Below are positions 50,540 to 61,042 of a stretch of 64,000 nt of DNA, one piece after another. Source of the stretch: Leptospira inadai serovar Lyme str. 10 (GTDB lineage Bacteria; Spirochaetota; Leptospiria; Leptospirales; Leptospiraceae). Position 1 is the stretch's first letter, and each line of letters begins with the position of its first letter. The stretch lies in the NCBI RefSeq assembly GCF_000243675.2, contig NZ_AHMM02000025.1, positions 248,001 through 312,000 on the forward strand, in the 5' to 3' direction. The position numbers and the translations under genes are program-made. The notes below the pieces were generated by a model. That model saw nothing but the letters and a program-made list of their open reading frames with translations, did not search any database and was not told the origin of the DNA.

Positions 50540-52466
50540 CCTTCCTCCCGATTTTTCTTCTTCGAATCACATAAATCGAACCTAATCCTGCGATTAGACC
50601 CGGGAAGACGAACATTCCCAAAATCCAAACCGCCCTCTTTTGCCCGTCCGTAAGTGAAACCGTTTGTATCTCTTCTTTCTTGGGGGCAATTGCCGGCAGA
50701 CTTAAATTCTGATACATCCAAGTGGTCGAGGAGCTGGCGAGTTCATAGTTTGCGGCGAACGGAAGATATTGATCGGTTAACCAAGAAGTTCCGGAATAAA
50801 TAACGATTCTTCCTTGCTCCTCAGCGGCGGAATCGTTCGGAATGGAAGGGATCGGAGGAGCTCCCGGAATCACGTCCGCAGGAGAAGTTTCGGTTTTCTG
50901 GATCGTTTGAAGAACCAGTCCGATCGGAAGATTCTTTTTTTCCTCCCCCGGATCTTGTTTGCCGTTTTGATTCGGGTCGAGATAAGCATCTCCCCCGCTT
51001 TCTAAAAGAATATAGGAATCGAATTCTTTTTTATTTCCCGCAGTAGCCTTAGCTTCAAAATAACCGGAATACGGAAATACTACTCCAAGATCTTTCTTGG
51101 AAAGAGATTCCTCGATCGGATGCTTACGAAAGGATTTAGTTACGATAACTCCCGGCTGGGATGGAATTTGAGAAAAACCGGTTTTAACAAAACTATAGCC
51201 GACTTCTTGTAGGAGCCAATCGAAAGTTTCGCCTCCCTTAGGTTCGATCGTAATCAGAACTTTACCCTTTCGTTTCAAAACATAATCCAAGACTGCGACT
51301 CTAGCTTCGGGACCTAACGGTACCGTCGGCCCTGCAATCACTAAAAGATCCACATTATCGGGAACCTTCGGAGGCCATCCGTCTTTGAATCCCAAGCCGA
51401 AAACTTTGAAATTCAAAAACGCCAAGCCTGCACTGAGACGATTTAATCTTTCATTCGGTAAATTTTGAAATGCCTGGGAATAACGCTCGCCGTTCGATTC
51501 CGTAAAGTAGATCTTTCTTTCGCTTGTGGTTACGTTAACGACCGCTTGAACGAATTTTCTTTCAAAATCTTCCAGGTCGGTCTTATCCTTTACGCTGATT
51601 CTTTGTTCGGGAAATTTTTCAACGGCGGTCGCGCCTTTTTTCTTAAAGCGCACTAGCACGATGCCATTCGAAACTTGGCCGAAATCCGCGAGTTCGTCCA
51701 ATTCCACATCCGCATTAATGAACTTAACTTTAAACACTGGGTGAATCGAGGTAAGCTGACCCAACAAGATTTCGAGATCGGGGCGAATTCTTCTTAAAGC
51801 AAGCGAATTGGACTTATCCGAGGCGGGCGAGCTTTCTAAAGGCCTCGGGTAGAAGGCTATCACATCAAGCTCGCCTTCCGGAAGTTGTTTCAGAATTTTT
51901 TTTGCTTCCAAAGAAAAGGAAAACTGTCCCTGGGAACTTAAATCGAAATTATGATTTCTGATGCTCGAAACGTAGTTCGCCAAGATGATGATCAGGAGTA
52001 AAATTCCCGTTCCTAAAAGGAAATCACGAATCAGCCCCTGCTTCGAAGACTTTAAGCTGGATTGTGCACCTAACGATTCCCTTTCCCATTCTCGTAATAA
52101 GCCCAGAAAAAAGCTTCCGAGAACGAAAAGGACCAAAAGTACTAAAAGGAATTCCCGGACCGAAGAGATCCAAACGGGAGCCGCACCTCCCTTTTGGAGA
52201 GCGAAGTCTTCCAAGTAAGATCGTAAAAAATAAATTCCTAATGCACCGATTCCTAATCCGGATGAAACCAGTTGGTTCATATCCGTTTCATCTTTCTTAG
52301 GAATTAAAAAAGAAATACTTCCTGCTGCGATGAAAAGGGCAAGAATTCCTAAAGAAAAACCCAATTTAGAGCCGACTGCAACCAAGCTATCGTAAATCGG
52401 AAAGAAGAGGAGTAAACCTAGGATGGATCCCCAGGAAAGAATTCGGCGAAATAATTCGTTCTTCAT
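50529..52466 (-). CDS. GldG-like extracytoplasmic component of an ABC system
   Basis: From the ATG at 52466 (AGGAGG 8 bases upstream, ATGA overlap with the permease stop) the protein has 645 residues. Four hydrophobic helices occur in the first 170 residues and one at the C-terminal end ([21 protein letters not shown]). The central part has the GldG/ABC-type uncharacterised transport fold: [21 protein letters not shown] and [25 protein letters not shown]. In gliding Bacteroidetes GldA, GldF and GldG form an ABC complex, but many non-gliding bacteria including spirochaetes have the same set. The cargo is unknown here. Confidence 0.88.
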   Translation of the reverse strand: MKNELFRRILSWGSILGLLLFFPIYDSLVAVGSKLGFSLGILALFIAAGSISFLIPKKDETDMNQLVSSGLGIGALGIYFLRSYLEDFALQKGGAAPVWISSVREFLLVLLVLFVLGSFFLGLLREWERESLGAQSSLKSSKQGLIRDFLLGTGILLLIIILANYVSSIRNHNFDLSSQGQFSFSLEAKKILKQLPEGELDVIAFYPRPLESSPASDKSNSLALRRIRPDLEILLGQLTSIHPVFKVKFINADVELDELADFGQVSNGIVLVRFKKKGATAVEKFPEQRISVKDKTDLEDFERKFVQAVVNVTTSERKIYFTESNGERYSQAFQNLPNERLNRLSAGLAFLNFKVFGLGFKDGWPPKVPDNVDLLVIAGPTVPLGPEARVAVLDYVLKRKGKVLITIEPKGGETFDWLLQEVGYSFVKTGFSQIPSQPGVIVTKSFRKHPIEESLSKKDLGVVFPYSGYFEAKATAGNKKEFDSYILLESGGDAYLDPNQNGKQDPGEEKKNLPIGLVLQTIQKTETSPADVIPGAPPIPSIPNDSAAEEQGRIVIYSGTSWLTDQYLPFAANYELASSSTTWMYQNLSLPAIAPKKEEIQTVSLTDGQKRAVWILGMFVFPGLIAGLGSIYVIRRRKIGRKDED

Positions 52467-53194
52467 CCTCTCCACCTCCTAGATTCGAGAACTTTGACCG
52501 TTAAATATAAAAAGAATATCGTTCCGCTCAAAAAGAAAACGATGCTGTTCAAAGGAAGCACTCCTTTCGAAAACCCGATAAAATGGGAAAAAATGTGCAA
52601 ATGAAATAGAACTTTTCTCGTAACCGCATCAAAAAGATACGAGAAGAACCCGATCACCCAAAGCGTCAGCAGAATCATAACGGAAATCAGCATGGATATC
52701 ATCTGATTCTTTCCCAAACTCGAGCCGAATAAGCCCACTGCAAACGTAAACAATCCGAGTAAAAAAACTCCGATTGTTCCGGAAGCGACGATGTACAAAG
52801 GCGCTTTCCAAAAGAAATATAAGAATAACGGAAAGAGACCGTCTACTAAGACCGAAACGATCAAACAAACAAAGGCGCCGAACAAAAATTTTCCGACTAC
52901 GATTTCCAAGTCGGTCACGGGAGCGGTAAAGAGTAACTCCAGAGTGCCTCGATTTCTTTCTTCCGTAATCGATCCCATAGAAACGATAAGCATCGCGATT
53001 AAAATCGTGCTCATAAAGGAAATGAAAGTTACGACCGTCGTCTCCGCATAATTCGTCCCGGAATTAAAATTAAGAATCAGGACAAAAAGGGAATTTAAGA
53101 ACGCCGTACCACCCAAGACTAAGGGAGCAAGATAGGTTCCGAAGAACACCCTCACTTCCTTCCAAAAAATCCATTTAACATTACGAAACATCAA
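52463..53194 (-). CDS. ABC-2 permease, GldF-like
   Basis: The 243-residue protein has six membrane helices and the ABC-2 signature [27 protein letters not shown] (the coupling-helix region). It lies 9 bp after the ATPase gene and overlaps gldG by 4 bp. With the ATPase and GldG-like protein it makes a complete export or membrane-protein complex module, located in the inner membrane. Confidence 0.92.
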   Translation of the reverse strand: MMFRNVKWIFWKEVRVFFGTYLAPLVLGGTAFLNSLFVLILNFNSGTNYAETTVVTFISFMSTILIAMLIVSMGSITEERNRGTLELLFTAPVTDLEIVVGKFLFGAFVCLIVSVLVDGLFPLFLYFFWKAPLYIVASGTIGVFLLGLFTFAVGLFGSSLGKNQMISMLISVMILLTLWVIGFFSYLFDAVTRKVLFHLHIFSHFIGFSKGVLPLNSIVFFLSGTIFFLYLTVKVLESRRWRG

Positions 53195-53203
53195 TATTGT
53201 CCC

Positions 53204-54136
53204 TTAAACTTTGTTCATAAAGATCTGTTCCAGGGTCACGTCCTGCTTACGTATATATTCCGGCAGGATTCCCGAAGAATTTATTCCGAAATAAAGTTCC
53301 TCTTTGAATTTTCTTTCCGATCCGGTATTAACCAGAAACGTAATCCCTTGCGGCTCTTCTCCTACGAAACGAATCGTAGCTCCGACTTTATTCGAAATCC
53401 CGGTCAGGTAGGCTTCGATCTCCGCTTTAGGTTTACCCGAAAGAGTCACTTCCAAACCGGAAAGATTTTCCATTTCTTTTTCCAACTCGGATCGATCGCA
53501 TTGATACACGATTCTTCCATTGTGAAGGAATAGAAACCGATTACACGTTTTATAGACTTCCGGAAGAATATGACTCGAAAGCAAAATCGTGTGTTTTTCC
53601 TGCAAGTTTTGAATCAAGCTTCGGATCTCAACGATCTGCCTAGGATCCAAACCGGAAATCGGTTCGTCCATAATGATCACTTCGGGATTTCCCAAGATCG
53701 CTTGTGCGATACCCACGCGCTTTTTAAATCCTAGCGAGAGAGTTTCGATCACCTTATCTTTTACACCGGAGAGGTCGGTTAACGAACAGACCCTTTCGAG
53801 TTCGGATTGGACACTCTCTTCGTCGATTTGTTTGATTCGCGATGCAAAGATTAGATATTCCGATACCGTCAGCTCGGGATAAAGAGGAGGAGTTTCGGGA
53901 AGATAACCGATTTTTCTCTTTACCTGGAGCGGGTGTTCAAAGGTATTCAAACCGTCTAACTCGCAGATTCCATCGGTCGCGATCAGATATCCGGTCAAAA
54001 TTCGAATGGTTGTAGTTTTTCCGGCTCCGTTTAAACCGAGAAGGCCGACGATCTCGCCCTCTTTCAGTTCGAAGTTCAACCGGTCAATTGCCAGTTTCTT
54101 TCCGTAGAATTTGGAAAGGTTCCTTACTTTTATCAT
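53204..54136 (-). CDS. ABC transporter ATPase, GldA-like
   Basis: The 310-residue protein has Walker [18 protein letters not shown], an [13 protein letters not shown] signature region replacing the classical LSGGQ (first position retained), Walker [13 protein letters not shown], and the H-loop SSHILPEV. The C-terminal 80 residues after the ATPase core form the extra domain found in ABC-2 exporters. It is the first gene of the eight-gene operon. The start ([14 protein letters not shown]) is preceded by AAAAGAAAGCAGT with no strong Shine-Dalgarno. Confidence 0.92.
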   Translation of the reverse strand: MIKVRNLSKFYGKKLAIDRLNFELKEGEIVGLLGLNGAGKTTTIRILTGYLIATDGICELDGLNTFEHPLQVKRKIGYLPETPPLYPELTVSEYLIFASRIKQIDEESVQSELERVCSLTDLSGVKDKVIETLSLGFKKRVGIAQAILGNPEVIIMDEPISGLDPRQIVEIRSLIQNLQEKHTILLSSHILPEVYKTCNRFLFLHNGRIVYQCDRSELEKEMENLSGLEVTLSGKPKAEIEAYLTGISNKVGATIRFVGEEPQGITFLVNTGSERKFKEELYFGINSSGILPEYIRKQDVTLEQIFMNKV

Positions 54137-54412
54137 ACTGCTTTCTTTTCCGGAAATTCCGGTGATTGGAGAAATTTCTTTATGGACGGTTTGGGAAAGA
54201 ATACCTCACACCGAGGGATGGGGGTCAATCATTTTCCCGCAGAATAGTCCGTTCCGAATGAATGTCGGGTGAATCTGAAATCGTACGTAAGAAGACTGGA
54301 ACGATCGTTCTCCTTACACATAACTACCGATTTAAAACACGAGGAAAAAAGAATTGCGAAACCTAGGCTCGGAAGGAAAGCATCCTTTAACGACTACAGT
54401 ATAAGGCATTCC

Positions 54413-55570
54413 ATGGCAATAGCAAACTTCCTAAACGAAGCCAAAGCACAAGGCAATCGACTATTCCTCCAATTCGGAGGACAAGGATCTCCTTGGTTAA
54501 AAGAGCTCTCCAAGCTCTATGAATCGGACCCCTCCCTAAAGGAATTCTTCGATACCGCCTTTAAATCTCTTGCGGAAGAACTTCCTCACATAGATAAAAA
54601 ATACATTCCGCAAGGCTATGACTTCGAATCCTGGCTAAAGAATCCGGAATCCGCGCCGGATGAAAGTTACCTTTGCAGCGCCACCGTTTCCATTGTCGGA
54701 ATCTTCCTAACCCAAGTCGGAAATTACGTCTCTTTGACTCATAAAGGATTTTCCACATCCGAATTGGTATCCAATGCGGTCGGTGCGACAGGACATAGCC
54801 AAGGCGTCATTCCTGCCGTATTGATCGCGCTCGGTAAAGAAGGCTCGGAGTTTTACAAAGAATTTTCAAAATTTCTGAAGTTTGTTCTGTATCTCGGATA
54901 TCGTGCACAAGAACAATACGGGATATTCAGTCCGACGGAAGATTTGCTGAAAGGTAACGAAGAAATCGGCGACAAGCAACCTGCTCCGATGGTTGCAGTA
55001 ATCGGCTATTCCCCAGCCGAATTGGATGAAAGAGTCAAATCGATCAACTCGGAGCTAGGACTCTCGGGATTGAAAGCACTTTACGTTTCTCTTTACAATA
55101 CTCCCGATTCCAATATTATTTCAGGCGATCCCGATAAGCTTCTTCTATTTCGCAAAAAGTACAAAGCCGAAATGGACGAACGAAAAATCAAATTCGTGTA
55201 TCTCAGAACGACTGCTCCGTTTCATTGTCCGTTAATGGAAGCTACTGAAAATTCCGTTCCTAAGGATATGGAAAGAATCGGTTTTGCTTATAAAGGATCC
55301 GATCTGAAAATTCCGGTCTTCTCGATTTTTGACGGAAGAAATTTTCAGAACGAGTCGGAAGTAGCTCTTCCTTTGTTCAGAGAAGTTCTGATCAAAGCTT
55401 TACATTGGAATAAAGCGATGGCCGCTTTTGCAAAGACCCCTAAATTAGTAGGCATAGATTTCGGACCTAGCGTCGTTTCTCAGAAATTAACCCAGGCTAA
55501 TTTAGAAGCATCCGAAAACAAAATTTACAGCGCTTCTAGTCCAAAAGACATTAAGGTTCTTTTGGCTTAG
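54413..55570 (+). CDS. Acyltransferase of fungal FAS-beta/SAT type (stand-alone)
   Basis: From the ATG at 54413 (AAGG 6 bases upstream) the protein has 385 residues; a GTG at 54269 would add a positively charged N-terminus not typical of the family. The fold is that of malonyl/acyl transferases: [19 protein letters not shown], then active-site Ser129 in [12 protein letters not shown]. The GHSQG pentapeptide is characteristic of the acetyl-transferase domain of fungal FAS beta subunits and PKS starter SAT domains, instead of GHSLG. The conserved His lies in [10 protein letters not shown]. It could load a starter unit onto an ACP. No ACP or KS gene is adjacent. Confidence 0.85.
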   Translation: MAIANFLNEAKAQGNRLFLQFGGQGSPWLKELSKLYESDPSLKEFFDTAFKSLAEELPHIDKKYIPQGYDFESWLKNPESAPDESYLCSATVSIVGIFLTQVGNYVSLTHKGFSTSELVSNAVGATGHSQGVIPAVLIALGKEGSEFYKEFSKFLKFVLYLGYRAQEQYGIFSPTEDLLKGNEEIGDKQPAPMVAVIGYSPAELDERVKSINSELGLSGLKALYVSLYNTPDSNIISGDPDKLLLFRKKYKAEMDERKIKFVYLRTTAPFHCPLMEATENSVPKDMERIGFAYKGSDLKIPVFSIFDGRNFQNESEVALPLFREVLIKALHWNKAMAAFAKTPKLVGIDFGPSVVSQKLTQANLEASENKIYSASSPKDIKVLLA

Positions 55571-55576
55571 GTCAAG

Positions 55577-55601
55577 TTCGCCGCGATAAATCCGCGGCGA
55601 A
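55577..55601 (+). terminator. Hairpin after the acyltransferase gene
   Basis: A perfect 9-bp stem TTCGCCGCG / CGCGGCGAA with a 7-base loop starts 6 bp after the stop. No T tract follows (AGGTTACG). A weaker hairpin (AACCC / GGGTT) lies at 55616-55630, followed by AATTTT. Together they may form a terminator. Confidence 0.45.
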
Positions 55602-55645
55602 AGGTTACGAACCTGAACCCCCTCCGGGTTAATTTTCCAAGATTT

Positions 55646-57208
55646 GTGAGAACCGCAGCAAGGCGGTTCTCCTTTCTTTTTCCCGATGCGATTCGCAGAA
55701 AATTACTTTTTCAAGTTCTAGCTCCGTATAGAGAAGAAGGTCTTCCTCGTTTAGGAAGATCGGCATACCAAGCCGGACTTCATTGCGAACTGAAACTTTG
55801 GATACAGGTCAAAGATCCGACCGCAAAATCGGCCGAGGCGCAGAATCAATACATTTCACCTAAGCAAAAATCGATTCTCCGGGAAATAGCGAATCGATTT
55901 TATCCCGAGGCGATTCACGCCAGATATAACGACCGTACGACGAGAGCGATGCTCGCTAGAAACGAGGCCGTTCGAGGCGCCGCTCTCCAAACCGATTTTT
56001 TCGATTTCAGGGCGGACTTTCTCCTCCCGAAACTAAACGGATGGGAGATCGTCGTGGTCAAGGCTTCCTCTTCGATGAAGAAGTCTTATTCTCAAGAATT
56101 GTCCTTCTTAAGAATGGTAATGGAAGAGGCAGGCTTTCGCGTAATTCAGACTACAGTATTATTTTTGAATTCTAAGTATTTATATTTAGAAGGTGAGGTC
56201 GATCAAAACGCTCTCTTTATTCGCAAAGACGTCAGCAAGGAAACTCTTGCAGCCCTTCCTAGCACTAGGGACCGAGCTTTTAGAATGCTGGAGGTTTTGG
56301 AAGAGACTTCGCTTCCGTCCAGGGCAAACATAAAATCCTGCGAGCACCCTCGAAGCTGCCAGTATCCGGACAATTGCCTATCGGACTCCCCGCCGGGAGA
56401 TTTATTTTCGTTAAGGGAAGGTAAAGAAGAAACGCTTCGCCTGTGGCATGCAGGAATTCGAAATCTTTCCGAGATCGCCGAGTACGACGAATTTACCCTC
56501 AGACAAAAAATCCAAATCAATGCGGTAAAAAGCGGAAGAGAATATCTTAATAAGGAGAACCTGCTGCAGTTTATGGATAAGTTGCGATTTCCTCTGTATT
56601 TCTTGGATTTCGAAACTATTAACCCTCCTGTACCGATTTATCATAAATCGAATCCGTTTCAGCATATTCCGTTTCTATTTTCTCTTCATATCCTTCGCAG
56701 CAATTTAAAGGAAGAGCCCGAGGAATTTTCATACATTGACGACAATCGTATCGATCCAAGATTGGGGATTTTACAATCTCTCTCGGCTAAGATCGGCGGC
56801 GGAGGCACGATCTTAGCGTTCAACGATACATTCGAAAAACGTTGTCTCAAAGAATCGGTGCTCGTTTTTCCCGAATTCCGAAATTGGTTTGAATCCATTG
56901 AATCCGACTTTCTGGACTTAGCGCTTCCATTCTGGGATTTTGATTATTATCATCCCGACCAGGACGGAACCACTTCCCTTAAATCCGTTCTTCCGGTCTT
57001 AACCGGCGAGAATTATAAAAATTTGACCATCAATGCCGGCTATCTGGCGAATTCGGAATTCTTACGGATAAAAACGGAAACGATAAGCGAAGAAGAGAGA
57101 AAAAGAGTACAGTCCGACCTGAAGAAATATTGCCGCATGGACACGTATGCGCTTATACTCATTCTTCGAAAGCTTTCCGAAAAATTGGATTGGGCTCCAA
57201 AACTCTAA
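55646..57208 (+). CDS. DUF2779 protein: Cas4-like iron-sulfur domain fused to a DEDD-type nuclease
   Basis: The 520-residue product starts at a GTG; the usual family N-terminus lies at about residue 38, so a later start is possible. The N-terminal half is like the Cas4/RecB nuclease group: one cysteine (Cys47, in GLHCELKLW) and three C-terminal ones (Cys232, 238, 244, in SCEHPRSCQYPDNC) would bind a 4Fe-4S cluster. Asp124 and Lys139 are at the active-site positions, but the Glu of the E-x-K motif is Val137 (VVVKA), so nuclease activity there is doubtful. The C-terminal half holds YFLDFETINPP (Asp321, Glu323), an RNase H-like DEDD exonuclease site, which looks intact. Confidence 0.82.
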   Translation: MRTAARRFSFLFPDAIRRKLLFQVLAPYREEGLPRLGRSAYQAGLHCELKLWIQVKDPTAKSAEAQNQYISPKQKSILREIANRFYPEAIHARYNDRTTRAMLARNEAVRGAALQTDFFDFRADFLLPKLNGWEIVVVKASSSMKKSYSQELSFLRMVMEEAGFRVIQTTVLFLNSKYLYLEGEVDQNALFIRKDVSKETLAALPSTRDRAFRMLEVLEETSLPSRANIKSCEHPRSCQYPDNCLSDSPPGDLFSLREGKEETLRLWHAGIRNLSEIAEYDEFTLRQKIQINAVKSGREYLNKENLLQFMDKLRFPLYFLDFETINPPVPIYHKSNPFQHIPFLFSLHILRSNLKEEPEEFSYIDDNRIDPRLGILQSLSAKIGGGGTILAFNDTFEKRCLKESVLVFPEFRNWFESIESDFLDLALPFWDFDYYHPDQDGTTSLKSVLPVLTGENYKNLTINAGYLANSEFLRIKTETISEEERKRVQSDLKKYCRMDTYALILILRKLSEKLDWAPKL

Positions 57209-57368
57209 TCTTCGCTCCAAGCTCGAGCAAAATGTGAATGATCCGTTCGAGCCCCCTTCGGTTCATTTTCCTCCGGTCTTCGATAGTTTCACTATTGATG
57301 CAAAGAGTTCCGTATCTAGCTAAAATCCGACTTGTCGGATGGGCTCGGCCGAATTCCCTATCCTTAGA

Positions 57369-58580
57369 ATGGCGGCTCAAAAGAATATTAAAAAGATCGT
57401 ACTCGCATACTCGGGTGGATTGGACACTTCCGTTATCCTGACCTGGTTAAAGGAAACCTACGGCTGCGAAGTCATAGCCTTTACGGCGGACGTCGGGCAG
57501 AAGGAAGAACTGACCGGTTTGGAAGAAAAAGGAATTAAGACCGGGGCATCGAAAGTATATATAGAAGATCTTCGGTTGGAGTTCGCCCGGGATTTCATTT
57601 TTCCCGCCATCCAAGGGAATGCAATTTATGAAATGCGTTACTTGTTAGGAACGTCTTTAGCACGTCCGCTCATCGCAAAAGCGATGGCCGAAGTCGGCAA
57701 AAAAGAAGGAGCGGATGCCTTCGCACACGGGGCAACGGGGAAAGGGAACGACCAGGTCCGCTTTGAATTGGCATTTAAATCCCTGGCTCCGAAAAAGGAA
57801 ATTATAGCGCCTTGGAGAACCTGGAGCTTTGGAGGACGTGCCGATCTTATCGAATATGCAAAATCGAAAGGGATTCCTGTTCCGGTGACGGCTTCAAAAC
57901 CCTATTCTATGGATCGTAACCTAATGCATATTTCCTACGAGGGCGGAATCTTAGAGGATCCGTACAAAGAACCGAACGAAGATATGTTTTTACTCACGGT
58001 ATCACCCGAGAAGGCTCCGGATTCCCCCGAATACGTGGAATTGGATTTTCAAGAAGGTAATTGTGTCGCAGTAAACGGCAAAAAATTGAATCCGCTAGAA
58101 GTTATGGAGATCCTCAACACGTTGGGCGGGAAGCACGGGATCGGCCGCGTCGATATCGTGGAAAACAGACTCGTGGGAATTAAATCTAGAGGAGTTTATG
58201 AAACTCCCGGCGGAACGATCCTATTTCACGCACATAGAGATCTCGAATCCATCACGATCGACCGGGATACCCAGCATCATAAAGATAAACTTTCCATAGA
58301 ATTGGCGGAACTCATATACAACGGACATTGGTTCTCATCCCGGATGGCCGCCGTTCGAGCATTCATCTCGGAGACGCAAAGGTTCGTCACAGGAACCGTA
58401 AAATTAAAACTTTATAAAGGAAACGCGACAGTCGTGGGGAGAAAATCCCAAATCTCTTTGTACAATCCTGAAATGGCGACCTTCGAAAAAGAAGAGCTCT
58501 ATAATCAAAAAGACGCCGAAGGGTTTATAAATTTGTACGGACTTCCCGCTAAGGAAGCGGCGAGATTAAGAAAAAAATGA
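57369..58580 (+). CDS. argG: Argininosuccinate synthase
   Basis: The 403-residue enzyme (from the ATG at 57369) joins citrulline and aspartate with ATP in the arginine pathway. The PP-loop motif [15 protein letters not shown] is at the N-terminus, and the conserved segments [10 protein letters not shown] and [15 protein letters not shown] follow. I chose the start used by the family; an upstream ATG at 57339 adds 10 residues. Upstream is a 14-bp inverted repeat (57326-57339, TCCGAC / GTCGGA). The coaD start overlaps the stop (ATGA). Confidence 0.97.
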   Translation: MAAQKNIKKIVLAYSGGLDTSVILTWLKETYGCEVIAFTADVGQKEELTGLEEKGIKTGASKVYIEDLRLEFARDFIFPAIQGNAIYEMRYLLGTSLARPLIAKAMAEVGKKEGADAFAHGATGKGNDQVRFELAFKSLAPKKEIIAPWRTWSFGGRADLIEYAKSKGIPVPVTASKPYSMDRNLMHISYEGGILEDPYKEPNEDMFLLTVSPEKAPDSPEYVELDFQEGNCVAVNGKKLNPLEVMEILNTLGGKHGIGRVDIVENRLVGIKSRGVYETPGGTILFHAHRDLESITIDRDTQHHKDKLSIELAELIYNGHWFSSRMAAVRAFISETQRFVTGTVKLKLYKGNATVVGRKSQISLYNPEMATFEKEELYNQKDAEGFINLYGLPAKEAARLRKK

Positions 58581-59059
58581 CGAGGATCGCGATATACCCC
58601 GGCTCTTTTGACCCGCTTACAAACGGTCACGTGGATATCCTTCAGAGATCCATGGGACTGTTCGATAAAGTCATCATCGGGGTTGCCGTAAACTCGAGCA
58701 AAAGCTTCCTTTTTTCGATCGAAGAGCGATTAGGTTTTATTCGGCAGGTTACGGAAGGTTGGGCCAATTTGGAAATCGATACTTTCGAAGGATTAACCGT
58801 GGATTATTGCAGAAAGCGGGGCGCAAAGAGTATCATCAGGGGCCTCCGTGCCGTAACCGATTTCGATTATGAATATGCAATTTCCCTAATGAACAAGAAG
58901 CTGGCGCCTGAAATCGAAACGATCTTTCTCATGTCTTCCAACGAGTATTCGTTCGTATCTTCGACGATCGTCAAGGAAGTAGCAAGACACGGTCGCGATG
59001 TCTCCGCCCAAGTACCGGACATCGTAAGCAAAGCATTACTTAAAAAACTATCGAAATAA
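58577..59059 (+). CDS. coaD: Phosphopantetheine adenylyltransferase
   Basis: The 160-residue enzyme makes dephospho-CoA from 4'-phosphopantetheine and ATP. It has [16 protein letters not shown] with the nucleotidyltransferase TxGH motif, [21 protein letters not shown], and [20 protein letters not shown]. It overlaps argG by 4 bp and is followed by ndk after 9 bp, so the three genes form an operon with CoA, nucleotide and arginine functions not otherwise linked. Confidence 0.97.
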   Translation: MTRIAIYPGSFDPLTNGHVDILQRSMGLFDKVIIGVAVNSSKSFLFSIEERLGFIRQVTEGWANLEIDTFEGLTVDYCRKRGAKSIIRGLRAVTDFDYEYAISLMNKKLAPEIETIFLMSSNEYSFVSSTIVKEVARHGRDVSAQVPDIVSKALLKKLSK

Positions 59060-59068
59060 GGAAAACCA

Positions 59069-59482
59069 ATGGCTAGAACGTTTATTATGATTAAACCCGA
59101 CGGCGTAAAAAATAAACACGTCGGAGACATCCTTCAACGGATCGAAAAAGAAGGATTCAAGATTCTCGGACTGAAATACCTCAAACTTTCTCTGGAAGAC
59201 GCTAAACAATTTTATAAAGTTCACTCCGCTCGTCCTTTCTACAATGATTTATGCAATTATATGTCTTCGGGACCGATCGTTGCAGCCGCTCTAGAAAGAG
59301 AAAATGCCGTACAGCATTGGAGAGACGTTATCGGAGCTACCGATCCTAAGGAAGCTGCCGCCGGAACGATCCGAGCCCTATTTGCGGAAAGCAAAGAAGC
59401 GAATGCCGTGCACGGCTCGGACTCCGACGATAACGCGGCTCTTGAAATCAGCTTTTTCTTTAAAGGTAACGAATTATTCTAA
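59069..59482 (+). CDS. ndk: Nucleoside diphosphate kinase
   Basis: The 137-residue enzyme balances NTP pools. It has the catalytic histidine in the signature [20 protein letters not shown], and the N-terminal [11 protein letters not shown]. The length is standard. It ends the argG-coaD-ndk operon and a terminator follows. Confidence 0.97.
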   Translation: MARTFIMIKPDGVKNKHVGDILQRIEKEGFKILGLKYLKLSLEDAKQFYKVHSARPFYNDLCNYMSSGPIVAAALERENAVQHWRDVIGATDPKEAAAGTIRALFAESKEANAVHGSDSDDNAALEISFFFKGNELF

Positions 59483-59534
59483 TTCCTTTTATCTTCGATT
59501 AGAATTAGTATCCGAGAATCGGACCATTACTATA

Positions 59535-59575
59535 GAACCCGGTGTTTTCGAAGGAAGGCATCGGGTTCTTCTTTT
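59535..59575 (+). terminator. Terminator after ndk
   Basis: A 10-bp stem (GAACCCGGTG / CATCGGGTTC with one G-T wobble) and a 14-base loop, followed by TTCTTTT. It lies 52 bp after the ndk stop. Confidence 0.7.
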
Positions 59576-59727
59576 AACGGGTAGCGCCGAAGGCGCCAAG
59601 GCTCGACGAGATATCGGGAATTTTTCTAGTAAGAATTACAAAAAATCCTTGTACTTTCGAGAAATATATTTCCTTATTTTTTCAAGGTAGGCGAAATCTT
59701 TCCCTCATTTCGACCGAAGCTAATAAT

Positions 59728-59904
59728 ATGAACGCTACAACCAAGGAACAGATCCTAAAGCATAGTCGCATTATAGAAAAATATCGAATCAACGATTCGC
59801 TATCCAGCAGTGCGCCGGATTGGATGGACGATGTTTTAGAAGTGATTTATTCTCAGGAAGAATTTGCCGGTGACCGTCCGGATATCGACCTGGACAGCGA
59901 ATAA
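59728..59904 (+). CDS. Small acidic protein of unknown function
   Basis: The 58-residue frame begins MNATTKEQILKHSRIIEKYR and ends RPDIDLDSE. It has an amphipathic first half and a strongly acidic end. Codon use resembles neighbouring genes, but no clear Shine-Dalgarno is seen. It has no recognised family and stands between the ndk terminator and moaC. It may be a small regulator or chance; I favour a real gene at moderate confidence. Confidence 0.5.
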   Translation: MNATTKEQILKHSRIIEKYRINDSLSSSAPDWMDDVLEVIYSQEEFAGDRPDIDLDSE

Positions 59905-60127
59905 AACTTTCCTTTTCAAACCATATCAAATCGAAAGACTCTTAAGATGGCCGAATTTGGCCGTTCTCTCTTCGATTATTTCCGAATTTAAACGCCTTCT
60001 TTTTTGAAATTCAAAACCGGGCTTTTCAGCTCGTTAGATTTATTTTTTAAGAATAAAATTCTTGGTGATTTAATATGGAGATGGTTCTCTTGATTCATCG
60101 CGGCTGCGAATCGATCGGAGAAGACCA

Positions 60128-61042
60128 ATGAATGATATCACGGGAAAACGAATTACCTTACGAACCGCGCAGGCGGAAGGGTTCGTCTTTTGTAAGCCGG
60201 AGACCGTCGCGAGAATCAGGCAAAACGATCTTCCTAAAGGCGATCTTTTCGGAGTCGCAAAAGCAGCGGCTCTATTAGCTTCAAAAAAAACATCGGAACT
60301 CATTCCTCATTGCCATCCGGTTCCGATAGATTTCTTTTCGGTGGAATTCGAAGTTCTTCAAGAAAAGAATGCGATTCGAATTCTTACCTCCGCAAAATCG
60401 ATAGGAAAAACCGGAATCGAGATGGAAGCTCTGACAGGTGTTTCTGTCGCCGCCCTTGTCATTTACGATCTTCTTAAACCGATAGATAAGGAATTGGAAA
60501 TTTCCGCCATTCGCCTTTTAGAAAAGAAAGGAGGCAAAAGCGATTCCCATATCGCAAAATTCGCCGCAGGCTCAAGAGCTGCGGTTTTGATATGTTCCGA
60601 TTCCACGTTTTCGGGAAAAAGGGAAGACGGTTCAGGTCCTGCAATCGAAGAATTGTTAAGAGAACAAGGCGTGGAAATAGCGGAGAAAAAAATCGTTCCG
60701 GATGAGCCCGAGGAAATTCGCAAAACCGTTTTAAGTTGGGCCGATCAAAAACTGGATTTAATCGTAACCTCCGGAGGAACCGGCCTCGGACCTCGAGACA
60801 ACACGGCGGATACGATCAAAAGTATCCTAGATCAGGAAATTCCGGGGATAGCGGAAACCATGAGAGCCTTCGGGCAGGATCGAACTCCGTTTGCAATGTT
60901 ATCCCGTTCGATAGCGGGAAGAATCGGAAAAACGTTGGTCATTTGCGTACCCGGAAGTACGAACGGGGCCAAGGAAAGTCTGCAAGCCGTTCTTCCGGCA
61001 ATCTTTCATGCAAAAAAAATGATGCGAGGAGAAGGACATTGA
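60128..61042 (+). CDS. Fused MoaC-MogA molybdenum cofactor protein
   Basis: The 304-residue protein joins two enzymes. Residues 1-150 are MoaC (cyclic pyranopterin monophosphate synthase): KKTSELIPHCHPVPIDFF and GIEMEALTGVSVAALVIYD are its signature. Residues 152-304 are a MogA/MoaB-like molybdopterin adenylyltransferase domain (SDSTFSGKREDGSGPAIEE, TSGGTGLGPRDNTADTI). MoaC carries out the second part of precursor Z formation; MogA adenylates molybdopterin. The fusion suggests coupled synthesis. The stop overlaps the moeA start (TTGA). moaA, moaD and moaE are not in the window. Confidence 0.94.
   Translation: MNDITGKRITLRTAQAEGFVFCKPETVARIRQNDLPKGDLFGVAKAAALLASKKTSELIPHCHPVPIDFFSVEFEVLQEKNAIRILTSAKSIGKTGIEMEALTGVSVAALVIYDLLKPIDKELEISAIRLLEKKGGKSDSHIAKFAAGSRAAVLICSDSTFSGKREDGSGPAIEELLREQGVEIAEKKIVPDEPEEIRKTVLSWADQKLDLIVTSGGTGLGPRDNTADTIKSILDQEIPGIAETMRAFGQDRTPFAMLSRSIAGRIGKTLVICVPGSTNGAKESLQAVLPAIFHAKKMMRGEGH

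Noticed and set aside
54269..54412. GTG-initiated extension of the acyltransferase
   Set aside because: The ATG at 54413 has a better ribosome-binding site and starts nearer the conserved fold; the extension is basic and unlike the family.
55646..57208. CRISPR-associated Cas4
   Set aside because: The cysteine pattern is similar but there are no cas genes or repeat array, and the C-terminal DEDD domain makes it a DUF2779 protein.
60736..61038. Upstream extension of moeA inside the fused moaC-mogA gene
   Set aside because: The extra residues are a frame-shadow of MogA. The TTG at 61039 matches the family start and overlaps the stop codon neatly.
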